A DNA stretch of 64,000 nucleotides from DASWZN01 sp036404435 (GCA_036404435.1 DASWZN010000032.1:223610-287609); one strand, 5' to 3'. Shown: positions 9,136 through 18,298, numbered from the stretch's first letter. A program made the numbers and translations. Notes: generated from the sequence alone by a model not told the origin.

Positions 9136-9141
9136 TATACT
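9136..9141 (+). promoter_or_regulatory. Candidate -10 element (TATACT) of the second YfhO-like gene
   Basis: TATACT 15 nt before the ATG at 9157, in the 53-bp gap between the paralogues. A GGGAG at 9145-9149 can serve as ribosome-binding site. The matching TATACTGGC upstream of copy 1 supports shared ancestry. Confidence 0.45.
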
Positions 9142-9156
9142 GGCGGGAGCGAAATC

Positions 9157-11409
9157 ATGTCTCAACGCACGCTCAAGGCCCTATTCATTCTCCTGTTGTG
9201 CACGGTTGTGTACTACTGGAGGATTCTACTGACGCGTGACTACTCGATTCTGGTCGGATACGAGGGGTTGAGTCAGAATTATGCATGGCTGCAGTACTGG
9301 ACCCTGGCCATCCGGGACGGCGTCCTGCCTCTTTGGGATCCCTATGCTCTGGCAGGGCATCCGTTTGGCGGAGAATCGCAGAGCGCCGCCTTCTACCCTC
9401 TTCATCTGTTCCTGGCGTTGTTTCCGTTTAACCGCCAGGGGCTCTTCTCGCCGCAGTTGTTTCACGAGTGGTTCGCGCTGGCGCATTTCCTGGGCGGGTG
9501 CTTCATGTTTGCGCTGGCCCGTGAGTTTGGACTTCGGCGGTTCTCCTCGGTGATCGCAGGGATTTGCTTCTCGCTGGGAGGACTCCTAGGCGGGATCTCG
9601 TGGCCATATATGGTTCAGAGCGCGATCTGGCTCCCGCTGGTTTTTCTGTTTCTCCTGAGAGCCCTGAAGGCGGAAGAGACAAGAAGGACCGCGCTCTACG
9701 CCTCGCTGAGCGGACTGAGCCTGGGACTGGCCATCCTGGCCGGCGGACTGCATCTGCCAATTATGGACGCGCTCGTCGTTGTGAGTGCCGTTGTTTTCGC
9801 AGGTCTTCATCCGCAGTTGCGGCAGAAAGGGCCGCTTGGCCGGGCGTGGATCAGACCGGCGATGGTGCTCGGCGTCGTGGGAGGCGTGGCGTTCTGCGCG
9901 GGCGCCGTGCAGCTGCTCGTCTCGATGGAGTACAGCCGGCACGCGGTGCGGTTCTTCGGTCTCCCGCCGTCCCTATCGGCGAGCGTGAGGATCCCCTCTT
10001 CCTATCCGACTGAAGGCTTATGGCCGCAAGGATGGTTGGCGCTGCTAATCGCATCCGGGAAAGTGGGGGGAGGCGAGGTACTGCGCATTTATCTCGGGGT
10101 CTTTCCTGCGCTTGCGGCGGTCATTGGCATCTGGAAGCGCTGGGGCACGGCGTGGGTTCGATATCTAGCCGGGCTGGCTGTGATCGCGTTCCTCTATTCG
10201 CTAGGCGAGTTCTCCGCCGTTCACGGCCTCCTGCGAACCCTGATCCCCTACCTCTGGATGGCGCGCGAGGCAAACCGCTTCATGTACCTGGCGGAGTTCG
10301 CGTTGGCTATCCTCGCGGCCTATGGGGTTGAGGCTCTTCTCTACGGGCCTGCGGATGAGCCTGCATGGCGGCCGCTCACTCGAGTTCTCACCTGGATCGC
10401 CGGCGCCTGTGCCGTCGCCCAGGCGATACCGGCGCTATTCGAGCACCCCGGAATCAATCAATGGGCCTCGCTCTCCATCCTCCTGGTTTTCGCGTCCTAT
10501 GGCTTGTACCGATTTGTCATCCGGGGGCATTCCGGCCCGGCAGTTCGCTTCGCGATGGTGGCGCTGATTCTGTTTGACCTGACGACCTTCAACTGGACCC
10601 CAGAGCCGCGGACAGGTTCGGACGCCCTGGAGAGGGCCTTGAGCACCCGCGGCGCAGTGAACTTCCTGAGATCCAGGCCGGGGAAGTTTCGGGTGCAAAT
10701 AGCCAGCGAGGATCCGCCGCCCATTGGCGACCTGTATGGGGTCGCGACAACAGCCGGTGGCATGCGCGCGACGCTTCTCAACGAGTACCTGGCCCTCCTT
10801 TGGAATGGGCGTCTAGATCTGCTGAACCCGCGCTATCTCTTGAAACCCGCTTCGGCGTCGGAGCCCGGAGACATCTATCACGACTCCAAGTGGAAAGTCT
10901 ACGAGAATCCCAGCGCCTACCCTCCCGCCTGGGTGGTTCATCAGGTGATCGTCGAGCCCTCTCCCGAACGGCTGGTGCGCCGGTTGGGCTCGCCCGAGGT
11001 CGACCTGCACTGGCAGGCGCTCTTGGGCGCGTCGCCGGAGGCGGCACTAGAACCCCTCGTCGAGAGCGCGTCCGAAGACGTCAAGTTCCGAGCCTGCGGG
11101 CGGAACCGGCTCGAGCTGACCGTCCGTGCCCAAAGCCGGGGGTTGCTGGTGGTTAGCGAGATCTTCTACCCGGGGTGGCGAGCCGCCGTGAACGGGAAGC
11201 CCACGCAGATCTACGAAGTGGACGGGGCACTTCGGGGGGTGGTGGTCCCTCGCGGCGAGAGCCGAATCGTGTTGCGCTATTCTCCATGGTCCTTCTGGCT
11301 GGGCGCGTCTCTGACGCTCGCGGCGTTCGGCGGCACGCTGCTCGCCGTGTTCCTGACCTGGCGGAATTCGCGCAGGGCGGCTACACAGAGCGGCTTGCCG
11401 GCCGCGTGA
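9157..11409 (+). CDS. YfhO-family large membrane protein, copy 2
   Basis: A 750-residue paralogue of the preceding gene, with the same order of helices, the PLWDPYALAGHPF loop, and the C-terminal soluble domain ending in RIVLRYSPWSFWLG. An open frame extends back to 8869 inside copy 1, but the ATG at 9157 gives a start collinear with copy 1 and follows GGGAG. The amino halves are clearly diverged, whereas the last 600 or so bases of the two genes are almost identical even at third positions. This suggests recent recombination between them. It probably acts, like copy 1, in sugar transfer on the outer face of the membrane. Substrate unknown. Confidence 0.82.
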   Translation: MSQRTLKALFILLLCTVVYYWRILLTRDYSILVGYEGLSQNYAWLQYWTLAIRDGVLPLWDPYALAGHPFGGESQSAAFYPLHLFLALFPFNRQGLFSPQLFHEWFALAHFLGGCFMFALAREFGLRRFSSVIAGICFSLGGLLGGISWPYMVQSAIWLPLVFLFLLRALKAEETRRTALYASLSGLSLGLAILAGGLHLPIMDALVVVSAVVFAGLHPQLRQKGPLGRAWIRPAMVLGVVGGVAFCAGAVQLLVSMEYSRHAVRFFGLPPSLSASVRIPSSYPTEGLWPQGWLALLIASGKVGGGEVLRIYLGVFPALAAVIGIWKRWGTAWVRYLAGLAVIAFLYSLGEFSAVHGLLRTLIPYLWMAREANRFMYLAEFALAILAAYGVEALLYGPADEPAWRPLTRVLTWIAGACAVAQAIPALFEHPGINQWASLSILLVFASYGLYRFVIRGHSGPAVRFAMVALILFDLTTFNWTPEPRTGSDALERALSTRGAVNFLRSRPGKFRVQIASEDPPPIGDLYGVATTAGGMRATLLNEYLALLWNGRLDLLNPRYLLKPASASEPGDIYHDSKWKVYENPSAYPPAWVVHQVIVEPSPERLVRRLGSPEVDLHWQALLGASPEAALEPLVESASEDVKFRACGRNRLELTVRAQSRGLLVVSEIFYPGWRAAVNGKPTQIYEVDGALRGVVVPRGESRIVLRYSPWSFWLGASLTLAAFGGTLLAVFLTWRNSRRAATQSGLPAA

Positions 11410-11423
11410 GCCATGGGGCGCCT

Positions 11424-13115
11424 TCAGCGCTGAGGCGGCGCGAAGCAGCCTCCCGTGCGGACCTCGGCGTAAACGTCGCGGTCTTGGATCAGAAGCTCCT
11501 GCACGCATAGCCCGACGGCGCCGGCCGACTCCGTAACCGATTTCCGGTAGGCGCTCAACTCCCCCGTTTCCCACGGCGCCTCGTCCTGAGCTAGCCGGAA
11601 CAGGTCGATTCGAGACAACCCCCGGGAGCGCATGCAACCGGCCAAATTGTCGTAGAGCGTCGCATCGCCGCAATCCAAAATCCAGCGTCTCTTGTCGCGG
11701 AACACCAGCATTCGCCGCTCACCGCGGCTGACGCGATAAACGTCCACATCCGCAATGGAACCGGCCTGCCCGTCGAACTCCCACTTCCAATCGTCGTGGT
11801 GCAGGAAGAAAGCGATTAGGTTGAACCGATCGAGGTAGACCGCGGCCGGGGCGGGGAACAGACGCTCGAACCTTTGTATCTGCTCCGTCATCAGGGCCTC
11901 TTTCACCTTGGGAAAGGCGTCGAATCGCCAATAGCTCACCACGACGATCGCCAGCGACAGAAGCCCCGCCAGCAGGTACGCCGCGCGGCGAGGTATGGCG
12001 GCGAAGAGGCGGTCCGAGATGAAGAAGGCGCACAAAACCAGAAATGGGAACAAGAGGAACTGCTGCCGCAGAAGGCCGCCAAAGGGATATTTCCCGAGCG
12101 CTCCGGCCAGCATTAGCTGTGCCAAAATCAGACCAGCGGCGAGCATAGTGGCCATGGCGGCGCGGTTGTCCGGTTCGCCGAGACGGCGGAGCAGCCACAG
12201 CGCCACGCCCGCCGCCAGCAGCAAGCCCGCCAGGATGGCCAGGAAGACGGGCCCGTCTGGGGCTGGCCAGGGCGAAAACAGGTTGAAGAGATTGCGGAGA
12301 TTGCGCAGGAGATACTCGCCTACGGACTCGGCTTCCGCCCCCCCATAGTAGAAGCTGAGGAGATGTCCTTGCATCACGGCATACTTCTCACCGTGGCTGA
12401 AGTACTCGTAGGTCATCAACCCGAGAACCGGGGCGAACGTGGCCGCGTCCCGGGCTACGGCTTTCCAACGACTCTCGGAGCGCTGGAGGGTGCCGAAGAG
12501 CGCGCTGACGAACAGAGCAGCCGCCACGTAGAAGAACGCGTAGTAGTCCGACAAACAGGCCAGCGCCGCGGCCGCGGCGAAAACGATGCGCGCCCGGAGA
12601 GACCCGGTCGCTCCCCGGCGCGCGAGCACATCGAGGAGGGCGCAGTAGGAGAGCAGCAGAAAGAAAGTGCAGAGCATGTACGCGCGCACTTCACAGGACA
12701 TGACGATGGTGGGCAGCGCCAGACCGAATGCGAGGGCGGTCAACACCGGCGCGAGGCTCGAGCGCATCGTCTTCGAGGCAGCCAAGCCAACCAGGTAAAC
12801 GGTCCCCAGGCCGGTCAGAATAGAGACGGCCCGATATGTGAGGTGCGACGTGCCGAAGTGGAGCGCCGCCCGGAGGAGGAAGTAGTACAGGGGGGGATGA
12901 GGATCCTGCCCGTACCACTCGACGAGCTTACTCCACCGGTCTTGTCCGGCGCCGAAGATATAGCAGTAGCCGTCGTACTCCACGAATTGCGTTGCGGCCA
13001 GGTAAAGAACCGGAATGGCGGCCAGCAGCACGGTCCCGAGAAGCGCAACGTCGAGCCGCCTCAGGCGGCGTTTTCCGGGTGAAGAAGCGTCTGGCTCCGT
13101 GAGCGGCGGCTGCAT
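11424..13115 (-). CDS. GT39-like membrane glycosyltransferase (PMT/ArnT type)
   Basis: A 563-residue polytopic protein of the GT-C fold. The first helix (about 25-45) is followed by a periplasmic loop with FVEYDGYCY, then DPHPPLYYFLLR. That HPPLYY box is characteristic of GT39-like enzymes that use polyprenyl-phosphate sugars. About ten more helices follow, and then a soluble C-terminal domain (about 425-563). The acidic pair of the first loop is D-G rather than the usual D-E, so the catalytic site may be atypical. Start at ATG 13115: a TATCAT hexamer lies 9 nt upstream with AGGA between. It converges on YfhO copy 2 and diverges from a related gene at 13256. The acceptor is unknown. Confidence 0.8.
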   Translation of the reverse strand: MQPPLTEPDASSPGKRRLRRLDVALLGTVLLAAIPVLYLAATQFVEYDGYCYIFGAGQDRWSKLVEWYGQDPHPPLYYFLLRAALHFGTSHLTYRAVSILTGLGTVYLVGLAASKTMRSSLAPVLTALAFGLALPTIVMSCEVRAYMLCTFFLLLSYCALLDVLARRGATGSLRARIVFAAAAALACLSDYYAFFYVAAALFVSALFGTLQRSESRWKAVARDAATFAPVLGLMTYEYFSHGEKYAVMQGHLLSFYYGGAEAESVGEYLLRNLRNLFNLFSPWPAPDGPVFLAILAGLLLAAGVALWLLRRLGEPDNRAAMATMLAAGLILAQLMLAGALGKYPFGGLLRQQFLLFPFLVLCAFFISDRLFAAIPRRAAYLLAGLLSLAIVVVSYWRFDAFPKVKEALMTEQIQRFERLFPAPAAVYLDRFNLIAFFLHHDDWKWEFDGQAGSIADVDVYRVSRGERRMLVFRDKRRWILDCGDATLYDNLAGCMRSRGLSRIDLFRLAQDEAPWETGELSAYRKSVTESAGAVGLCVQELLIQDRDVYAEVRTGGCFAPPQR

Positions 13116-13242
13116 GTCCTATCTATGATAGCTTGCCGCTTTCGGAATGGCGGTCAAAGCGGGCCCCTCGTGGACGGGGCCGCAACAGGCGCAGCCGTCA
13201 CGCCGCTTGGGACCAGGCAGGTGCCAGCCGCGACTGGTTGCG

Positions 13243-13248
13243 TATAAT
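13243..13248 (+). promoter_or_regulatory. Consensus -10 element TATAAT of the GT39-like gene at 13256
   Basis: Perfect TATAAT, 7 nt before the ATG at 13256, with no Shine-Dalgarno between. Transcription would start at or next to the start codon, suggesting a leaderless mRNA. No good -35 is visible. Confidence 0.55.
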
Positions 13249-13255
13249 CACCTTG

Positions 13256-14953
13256 ATGAGCATGCCGGAATCGCGCGATCAGGACCAGGGCCCTTCCCAA
13301 CGGGCCGGGCGGCTGTTCTGGCCGTTGCTGCTGTTTATCGGACTCGTCGGGCTCGCGATTCGGCTCTACGTCGGCCAGCATGAATCCATGAGCTATGACG
13401 AGTGGCAGCACGTCTTCATGGCCAGCGCGCCGCGGATGCAGGACTTGTTGTTTGAGATCGGAGTGAACGCGCATCCTCTCTTCTTTTTCTTGTTACTGAG
13501 AGGTCTCCTGAGGCTGGGGCACGGCATCTTGCTCTACAGGTCGATTTCGATTTTGACCGGTGTAGCGTCCATCCTTCTCACCGGTCTGATCTGCCGGAAG
13601 ACCCTTCGGTCCCCGCTGCTTCAACTCCTGTGCGCGGCGGCTTTCGCGCTTTCGGGGACCGCGATCTGGGTATCCACTCAGGCTCGGTCGTACGAACTGG
13701 CAGTCTCACTGGTCTTGCTGGCTTTCCTATCGTACCTGGACATGATTCCGGATCCGGGGAAACCGGTCCGTCTCCGGGCCTACGTGACGTTTGCGATCGC
13801 CTCGTCATTGGCCGTCTGGTCCCTCTACTCCGCGGTTTTCTTTCTAGGGGCATGCCTGGCTGCTCCCGTTCTTCTCGCCGTGGTAGGCGGCGGGTTCCGA
13901 AGGCGGTTGATTTCTGGGCTGGACAAGAGGTCCATCTGGCTGTCGGTCCTGTCCCTCGCGCTCCCTTGCGCCGTCTTCGCTGCCCACATCGCTCATATAC
14001 GCGCGCAGCCGATCCAAGGGGCGCTCTATGAATTCTATTGGGGAATGACGCCGAACGACACGTTGAGCGCCTTTCTGCTCAGGAACAGCCGGAATGTCCT
14101 CAATTTCTTCTCGCCGATGGAACTCGGCAGTACCGGGGCGTTTCTGGTGACGACGATTTTGCTCGGGGCCGCCGGACTGGGGATTCTCTGGAAGGCCTCG
14201 CGTACCAAGCCCGGACTCAAGGCTGCGTCCGTCGTGCCCGTCGCATTTGCAGCCGTGATTGTCTTGGAGTTCCTGGCGGCTTCTCTGGCGCGCGCGTACC
14301 CCTTTGGCGGGATGATGCGGTATCAGTACATCGCGGCGCCTTTCCTCCTCCTGGCCGCTTTCGTATTCCTGGATGCGCTGGACGCGATAGCCGGTCGAGT
14401 TACAAGACGCGGAATCCCGATATTCCTGGGCGCTACGATCATTGTGAACCCGGCCTACAACTGGCACAAACTGATCGAATTCCCCGACACAGTCATCCTC
14501 TCGAATGAATTCGCGGACTACTCTACGGCGTTTCCACACGCGCGCGCAGTTTACGTGGACAGCTACACCGTGTGGGGCTACTTTGCGCACACCGATGACG
14601 GGCGACGGCGCTTTGTGCGGCGCATCTCCGGCCCCGGGTGGATCGACCAGTACCGTATCTGGGGAGGAGCCCACGACGGCACCACGATCTTCTACGACAA
14701 GACGCCCTTCCGCCTCAACTTCTCCGACTCCTCGCGGTATGAGAGCATCGCGGCGTGCCTGCGGCAGTCGGGGGTGGAGGAAATCGTTCTATTCTGGTTC
14801 TCGCCGGGCCACGAGCCGTTAGATCAGGATACCGCGGCGCTGAAAAAGCTCATTGGCGAAGAGGCTGCCGCGCAAGGATTGGCGGCAACCAAGGTCTTTG
14901 TCGGCGAAACGACCGTCTTTGCCGGCTTTCGACTCGCGGATGCCGTTCGGTAG
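13256..14953 (+). CDS. GT39-like membrane glycosyltransferase
   Basis: A 565-residue GT-C-type membrane protein. A hydrophilic N-terminus (about 20 residues) precedes helix 1. The first periplasmic loop has SYDEWQHV with the acidic pair expected of GT39 enzymes, followed by NAHPLFFFLLLRG, equivalent to the HPPLYY box. About ten further helices are followed by a soluble C-terminus from about residue 410. It resembles the divergent neighbour at 11424 in layout and is probably an old paralogue. The ATG at 13256 was chosen because TATAAT ends 7 nt before it; a longer open frame upstream crosses the promoter. It likely transfers a sugar from a polyprenyl carrier to an unknown envelope acceptor. 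Confidence 0.8.
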   Translation: MSMPESRDQDQGPSQRAGRLFWPLLLFIGLVGLAIRLYVGQHESMSYDEWQHVFMASAPRMQDLLFEIGVNAHPLFFFLLLRGLLRLGHGILLYRSISILTGVASILLTGLICRKTLRSPLLQLLCAAAFALSGTAIWVSTQARSYELAVSLVLLAFLSYLDMIPDPGKPVRLRAYVTFAIASSLAVWSLYSAVFFLGACLAAPVLLAVVGGGFRRRLISGLDKRSIWLSVLSLALPCAVFAAHIAHIRAQPIQGALYEFYWGMTPNDTLSAFLLRNSRNVLNFFSPMELGSTGAFLVTTILLGAAGLGILWKASRTKPGLKAASVVPVAFAAVIVLEFLAASLARAYPFGGMMRYQYIAAPFLLLAAFVFLDALDAIAGRVTRRGIPIFLGATIIVNPAYNWHKLIEFPDTVILSNEFADYSTAFPHARAVYVDSYTVWGYFAHTDDGRRRFVRRISGPGWIDQYRIWGGAHDGTTIFYDKTPFRLNFSDSSRYESIAACLRQSGVEEIVLFWFSPGHEPLDQDTAALKKLIGEEAAAQGLAATKVFVGETTVFAGFRLADAVR

Positions 14954-15075
14954 TGCCGTCGCGGCGTGCGCGGCGATGGCGCTGTGCTAACATCCTATTT
15001 CTGAGGCCCGCTCCGAGGTTGGAAGTCTCGGTGCAGCCAAGCGCTTCGATTCATCAACCTGAGCTAAGGAACAAC

Positions 15076-15609
15076 ATGCACAAGCGGAGGAAGATCTGGA
15101 TTGTCGCGGCGCCGCTAGCGGCCGCGTTGCTCGCCGGGAGTTGGGCCTGCAAGAAGGAGGAGGCGGAGCAGGACGAGAACCTGCCGCCGGCGAGCGTAGT
15201 CGCCGTGGCGCAGCCGCGGGCAAGGCGCCAGCTCCTGGACGGCTTCTGGGCGGTGGAGAACAACTCCTGGCGGTGGACCAAGCACCGTTTTTCGGTGCTG
15301 CTCATGGCGCCGCCGGGAGCGGCGCAGGGGGGCGCGAGCCTGGAGTTCCGCTTCACGCTGCCGGATCCGGTCATCCTGCGGCGGAAATCGGTGACGCTGT
15401 CGGCATCAGTCGGCGAGGTAGCGCTTCCTCCGGAAACCTACACGTCTTCGGGCACCTACTTGTATAAAGCCGACGTGCCCGCCACCGCGTTCACAGGGCA
15501 AGGTCCGGTGAGAGTTGCGTTCGCCACGGACAAGTACCTGGCCGCCGGCGAAGTCGAGGGCCGGGAGTTAGCGCTGGTCGCCAAGAGTATCGGCCTCACT
15601 CCCAAGTAG
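15076..15609 (+). CDS. Secreted or lipid-anchored protein of unknown function
   Basis: A 177-residue protein with an export signal (basic MHKRRK then a hydrophobic run to about residue 24). The WAC at residues 23-25 could be a lipobox, although the residues before the cysteine are not canonical. The mature part has many short beta-prone segments (FRFTLPDPV, VTLSASVGEV, YTSSGTYLYKADV) and looks like a small beta-sandwich. AAGGA at 15066-15070 precedes the ATG at 15076. Its stop abuts the stop of the opposite GT39-like gene. I do not recognise a family. Location suggests an envelope role connected with the glycan locus, which is inference only. Confidence 0.65.
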   Translation: MHKRRKIWIVAAPLAAALLAGSWACKKEEAEQDENLPPASVVAVAQPRARRQLLDGFWAVENNSWRWTKHRFSVLLMAPPGAAQGGASLEFRFTLPDPVILRRKSVTLSASVGEVALPPETYTSSGTYLYKADVPATAFTGQGPVRVAFATDKYLAAGEVEGRELALVAKSIGLTPK

Positions 15610-17244
15610 TCAGTGCCCCGCCGGGACGTAACGGTACACCTGAAAAATCGGCCGCCGGTTGCGGTCGGCGATCACCTTCACGACCTCGGGGCGGTATCCG
15701 GCCGACCGCGCCAGGGCGTCCATTCCGGCGTTCATGCCGGGGAGGATCTCGTTCCCCGAGGTGTGGGCGATGAAAACCGCGTCCTGGGCCGCCAGCGCTT
15801 TGACCGCGTTGACGCGGCTCTTGGGGTCCCCGGGAACTTCCGTCAGCGCCAGATCGAGCGGTAGTTTTCCACCGTTGAGAATGCGCAGGGAGTTGAGGAT
15901 CCCCCAGTCCACCACGTACATGCGGCGCGCCGGAGAGGTGGGCAGGTAGGCCGAAAGCGGATCGATGGCGTCCGTCCAGATGGTTGTGGGGCCGTTCACC
16001 ACCGCTTGGGCCAGGTATTGGTTGAGCACGACCAGACCGGACCCGCAGATCAGGATCAAGACGGCAGCCAACGCCGGCAGTCCGGCGCGGCCGAGCTTCC
16101 GCGAGCCTTCCGCCAGGCCCACTGCGGCGAACAGGTGCGGAAACGGCCACAGCAGGACCACATGGTGCGCTCCCCCTCCGGCCCCCTTCGTGAACGCCAT
16201 CTGCAGCCAAACCACCACCATGAAGATGAGCGCGAACAGCATGGGCTTGCGCGCCGGGGTGCGCCACAGCCAGGGGAGGAACGCCAGCGCCAGGATGCAG
16301 GCGTATGGCAGAAAGCCAGCCTGCCGCTGTCCGAAAGCTTCGCTCAGCCCGACCGAGAGAGCCTCCATCCGGTTGCGGGGCTGGGCGGGCTCCGGAGGCG
16401 GCTCGTTGCGAACCATGTAGCCAAATAGAGACCCGCCTTCGAGGGTGCTCCACAGCCCGGTGACTTTTTGGCCGATCCCGTCAGACGAAAATCGGGCGTT
16501 CCCTCGAAAGGTCTCCCCTCGCAGCTTGATATTGAATGAGACCAGCGGCGCCGCGCCAACCACGAGGGACACGACGGCGATGGCGAGGTTCCGGCGCGTC
16601 CAGTGCAGGCGCAACGCGCGCGGGAGCACCACGACCGCACCCGCCGCCAGCCCCGCCAGGGCCCAGAAGAAGAGAGCTTTGTCCCACAGGGCCAGGCCAA
16701 AGACGAAGAAGCCGGCCGCCAGGAACAGTTCCCTTCGAGACTGGTGGAAACGCCACAGCAGCACGAGGCCGGAGACGAGGAGAAGGTGCTGGATCGCGAC
16801 CGGCCCCCAGTCCAGGCAGGTAGTCATGACGAACATCGCATCGGTGGCGAGCAGCGCCGTGGCGGCAAGCGCGGCCCGCGCTCCGGCAATCTGACGCACC
16901 AGGACAAAAAGCAGCCACACCGTGGCCGCGCCCGCCAGGAGCACGGGAATTCGCACCGACCAGATCGAGGGACCGAAGAGCAGGAAGATCGCCTTGTAGA
17001 CGCAGGCCTTCAAGGTGCCCAGATAGCTGCCCATCATGGCCGGAAACCGGTGGTGCCTGAAGATGCGCACGGAGTACGGGATCGCGAGCGGAGGGTAAAT
17101 GATCTCCGAGAAAAGCGCCTCATCGTTCTGGAGCCCGACGTAGGGAATGAAGACGAGTCCTTCCACGAAGAACAGCAGGCAGAAAAGCGCCCCCAGCAAG
17201 GACACGCCCGGACGCAGGCGGCGAACACGTGTCGTTTCAAGCAT
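15610..17244 (-). CDS. GT39-like membrane glycosyltransferase
   Basis: A 544-residue polytopic protein of the GT-C fold. Helix 1 (about 12-32) is followed by GLQNDEALFSE, the D-E acidic loop typical of GT39/ArnT-like enzymes. Many helices follow, a soluble loop around 245-290, and a C-terminal soluble domain from about 410. The frame remains open 89 codons further upstream, but the ATG at 17244 gives the expected short basic N-terminus before helix 1, while the extension is proline/arginine-rich and unlikely to be coding. It is the last of six large membrane proteins in the glycan locus. Donor and acceptor are unknown. Confidence 0.8.
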   Translation of the reverse strand: MLETTRVRRLRPGVSLLGALFCLLFFVEGLVFIPYVGLQNDEALFSEIIYPPLAIPYSVRIFRHHRFPAMMGSYLGTLKACVYKAIFLLFGPSIWSVRIPVLLAGAATVWLLFVLVRQIAGARAALAATALLATDAMFVMTTCLDWGPVAIQHLLLVSGLVLLWRFHQSRRELFLAAGFFVFGLALWDKALFFWALAGLAAGAVVVLPRALRLHWTRRNLAIAVVSLVVGAAPLVSFNIKLRGETFRGNARFSSDGIGQKVTGLWSTLEGGSLFGYMVRNEPPPEPAQPRNRMEALSVGLSEAFGQRQAGFLPYACILALAFLPWLWRTPARKPMLFALIFMVVVWLQMAFTKGAGGGAHHVVLLWPFPHLFAAVGLAEGSRKLGRAGLPALAAVLILICGSGLVVLNQYLAQAVVNGPTTIWTDAIDPLSAYLPTSPARRMYVVDWGILNSLRILNGGKLPLDLALTEVPGDPKSRVNAVKALAAQDAVFIAHTSGNEILPGMNAGMDALARSAGYRPEVVKVIADRNRRPIFQVYRYVPAGH

Positions 17245-17858
17245 CTTGGCTGCTACCGGAAAAGACTCATTATGGCACTTCCCAGATCTGACCCGAGAGT
17301 CCCGGCGGTCGGGACGTACTACATATCCGGCGCTCTCGGTGCGTGCCAAGGCGCCCGGCCGGGTGGGCGGCGGGGTTGGGCTCATGCCTGGGGCGGATCT
17401 GCCGATAAGACTCTCTGTGTTGAAAGGATGGTGTAAGGTTTCCCCATCGAGCAGCGAGCGGACTTGCAGGCGAGGCCCGGCGTGGCGTAGACTAGGGCGC
17501 CCTCGACCCAAGAAGGGAAAAAAGTTGGGGGCCGAGGAAACTTTCGCGGAAGGATAGCGTCAAATAAGGGTTTGCGGCGCTGAGCCGCGCGAAAGATTTT
17601 TGGAACCGGAATTGCTCGGGCTGAATCATAGATGGGTATGAAACGAAGGAGCGAGGTCGGCTTGGCCGGGATCTGGGACCGGCACCGGGACGGAATCTTA
17701 GCGGATGGTGCGCAGATCCGGTGGAACTTTTCCGCTCAGATTGCGTCTAGGAAGCGTGGCAGCGATTTTCCGCTGGACAACCAGTGGAAGTTGATTAATA
17801 CTGTAATATCATCGGCACTGATTAAACATGCTTAATGTAAGCGGGGAGGGGAGAGGCA
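17245..17858. other. 614-bp intergenic region with a nested stem-loop
   Basis: No convincing gene. A short open frame at 17632-17835 lacks a ribosome-binding site and protein-like composition. At 17541-17548 and 17588-17595 an 8-bp stem (CTTTCGCG/CGCGAAAG) encloses a second stem (17574-17578 with 17584-17588), and a TTTTT run follows at 17597-17601. This could be a terminator or a structured leader. The last 70 bp are A/T-rich (two TGATTAA copies and ATTAA-N6-TTAAT) and probably hold the promoter of the DksA-like gene. Confidence 0.4.
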
Positions 17859-18242
17859 ATGACCAAGACTGAGTTGAACAAGTTCAAACAGGTTCTGGAG
17901 GCAAAGCTGGCCGAACTGGCCGACATCCTGAAGCGGCGGGATGAGATTGCCATCGAGAAGAGCCCGGACGCGATCGACGAAGTGACTCGTGCGGCTGAAC
18001 GCGAGCTGGCAATCCGCAATCTGGACCGGGAGTCCAACCTGCTGCGAAATGTGCGGGCCGCTCTAAGGCGCATCGATGATGGCTCCTTTGGCGTTTGCGC
18101 GCACTGCGAAGAGGACATCAGCCCCAAACGGCTGGCAGCCGTCCCGTGGGCGCCGTTCTGCATCCGGTGCCAGGAAGCTGCCGACCGCCACGAGCAGGAT
18201 GCCACTGCAACCCTGGAAGGGTTGCTCATGAACGCGGCGTAA
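17859..18242 (+). CDS. DksA/TraR family zinc-finger protein
   Basis: A 127-residue protein of the DksA/TraR family, which binds the secondary channel of RNA polymerase and tunes transcription with ppGpp. The N-terminal part (1-75) is a charged coiled coil. The C4 zinc finger is CAHC at about residues 80-83 and CIRC at about 101-104, with the usual DGSFGVC lead-in and RL..VPWAPFC spacing. The coiled-coil tip has DAIDEVTRAAERE, so acidic residues are present as in active members. A strong GGGGAGGGG precedes the ATG. A hairpin follows the stop. Whether it replaces canonical DksA or is an accessory paralogue cannot be told. Confidence 0.92.
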   Translation: MTKTELNKFKQVLEAKLAELADILKRRDEIAIEKSPDAIDEVTRAAERELAIRNLDRESNLLRNVRAALRRIDDGSFGVCAHCEEDISPKRLAAVPWAPFCIRCQEAADRHEQDATATLEGLLMNAA

Positions 18243-18264
18243 GCCGCACCGGACTGACTCTCGA

Positions 18265-18298
18265 GGGCGCGGGCTCAGCCCCGCGCCCTTCGTGTTTT
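18265..18298. terminator. Hairpin between convergent DksA-like and PgeF genes
   Basis: A 9-bp perfect stem (GGGCGCGGG at 18265-18273 with CCCGCGCCC at 18280-18288) and a 6-nt loop, followed on the + strand by TTCGTGTTTT. It sits in the 55-bp gap between two converging stops and is well placed as a terminator for the DksA-like gene. Confidence 0.6.

Noticed and set aside
8869..9156. N-terminal extension of YfhO copy 2
   Set aside because: It overlaps the coding 3' end of copy 1 in another frame; the paralogue alignment fixes the start at 9157.
13133..13255. N-terminal extension of the GT39-like gene at 13256
   Set aside because: It would cross the TATAAT -10 element and adds no membrane or family sequence.
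17245..17858. Riboswitch or small gene in the gap before the DksA-like gene
   Set aside because: No match to riboswitch cores that I know. The 67-residue frame at 17632 lacks RBS and protein-like character.
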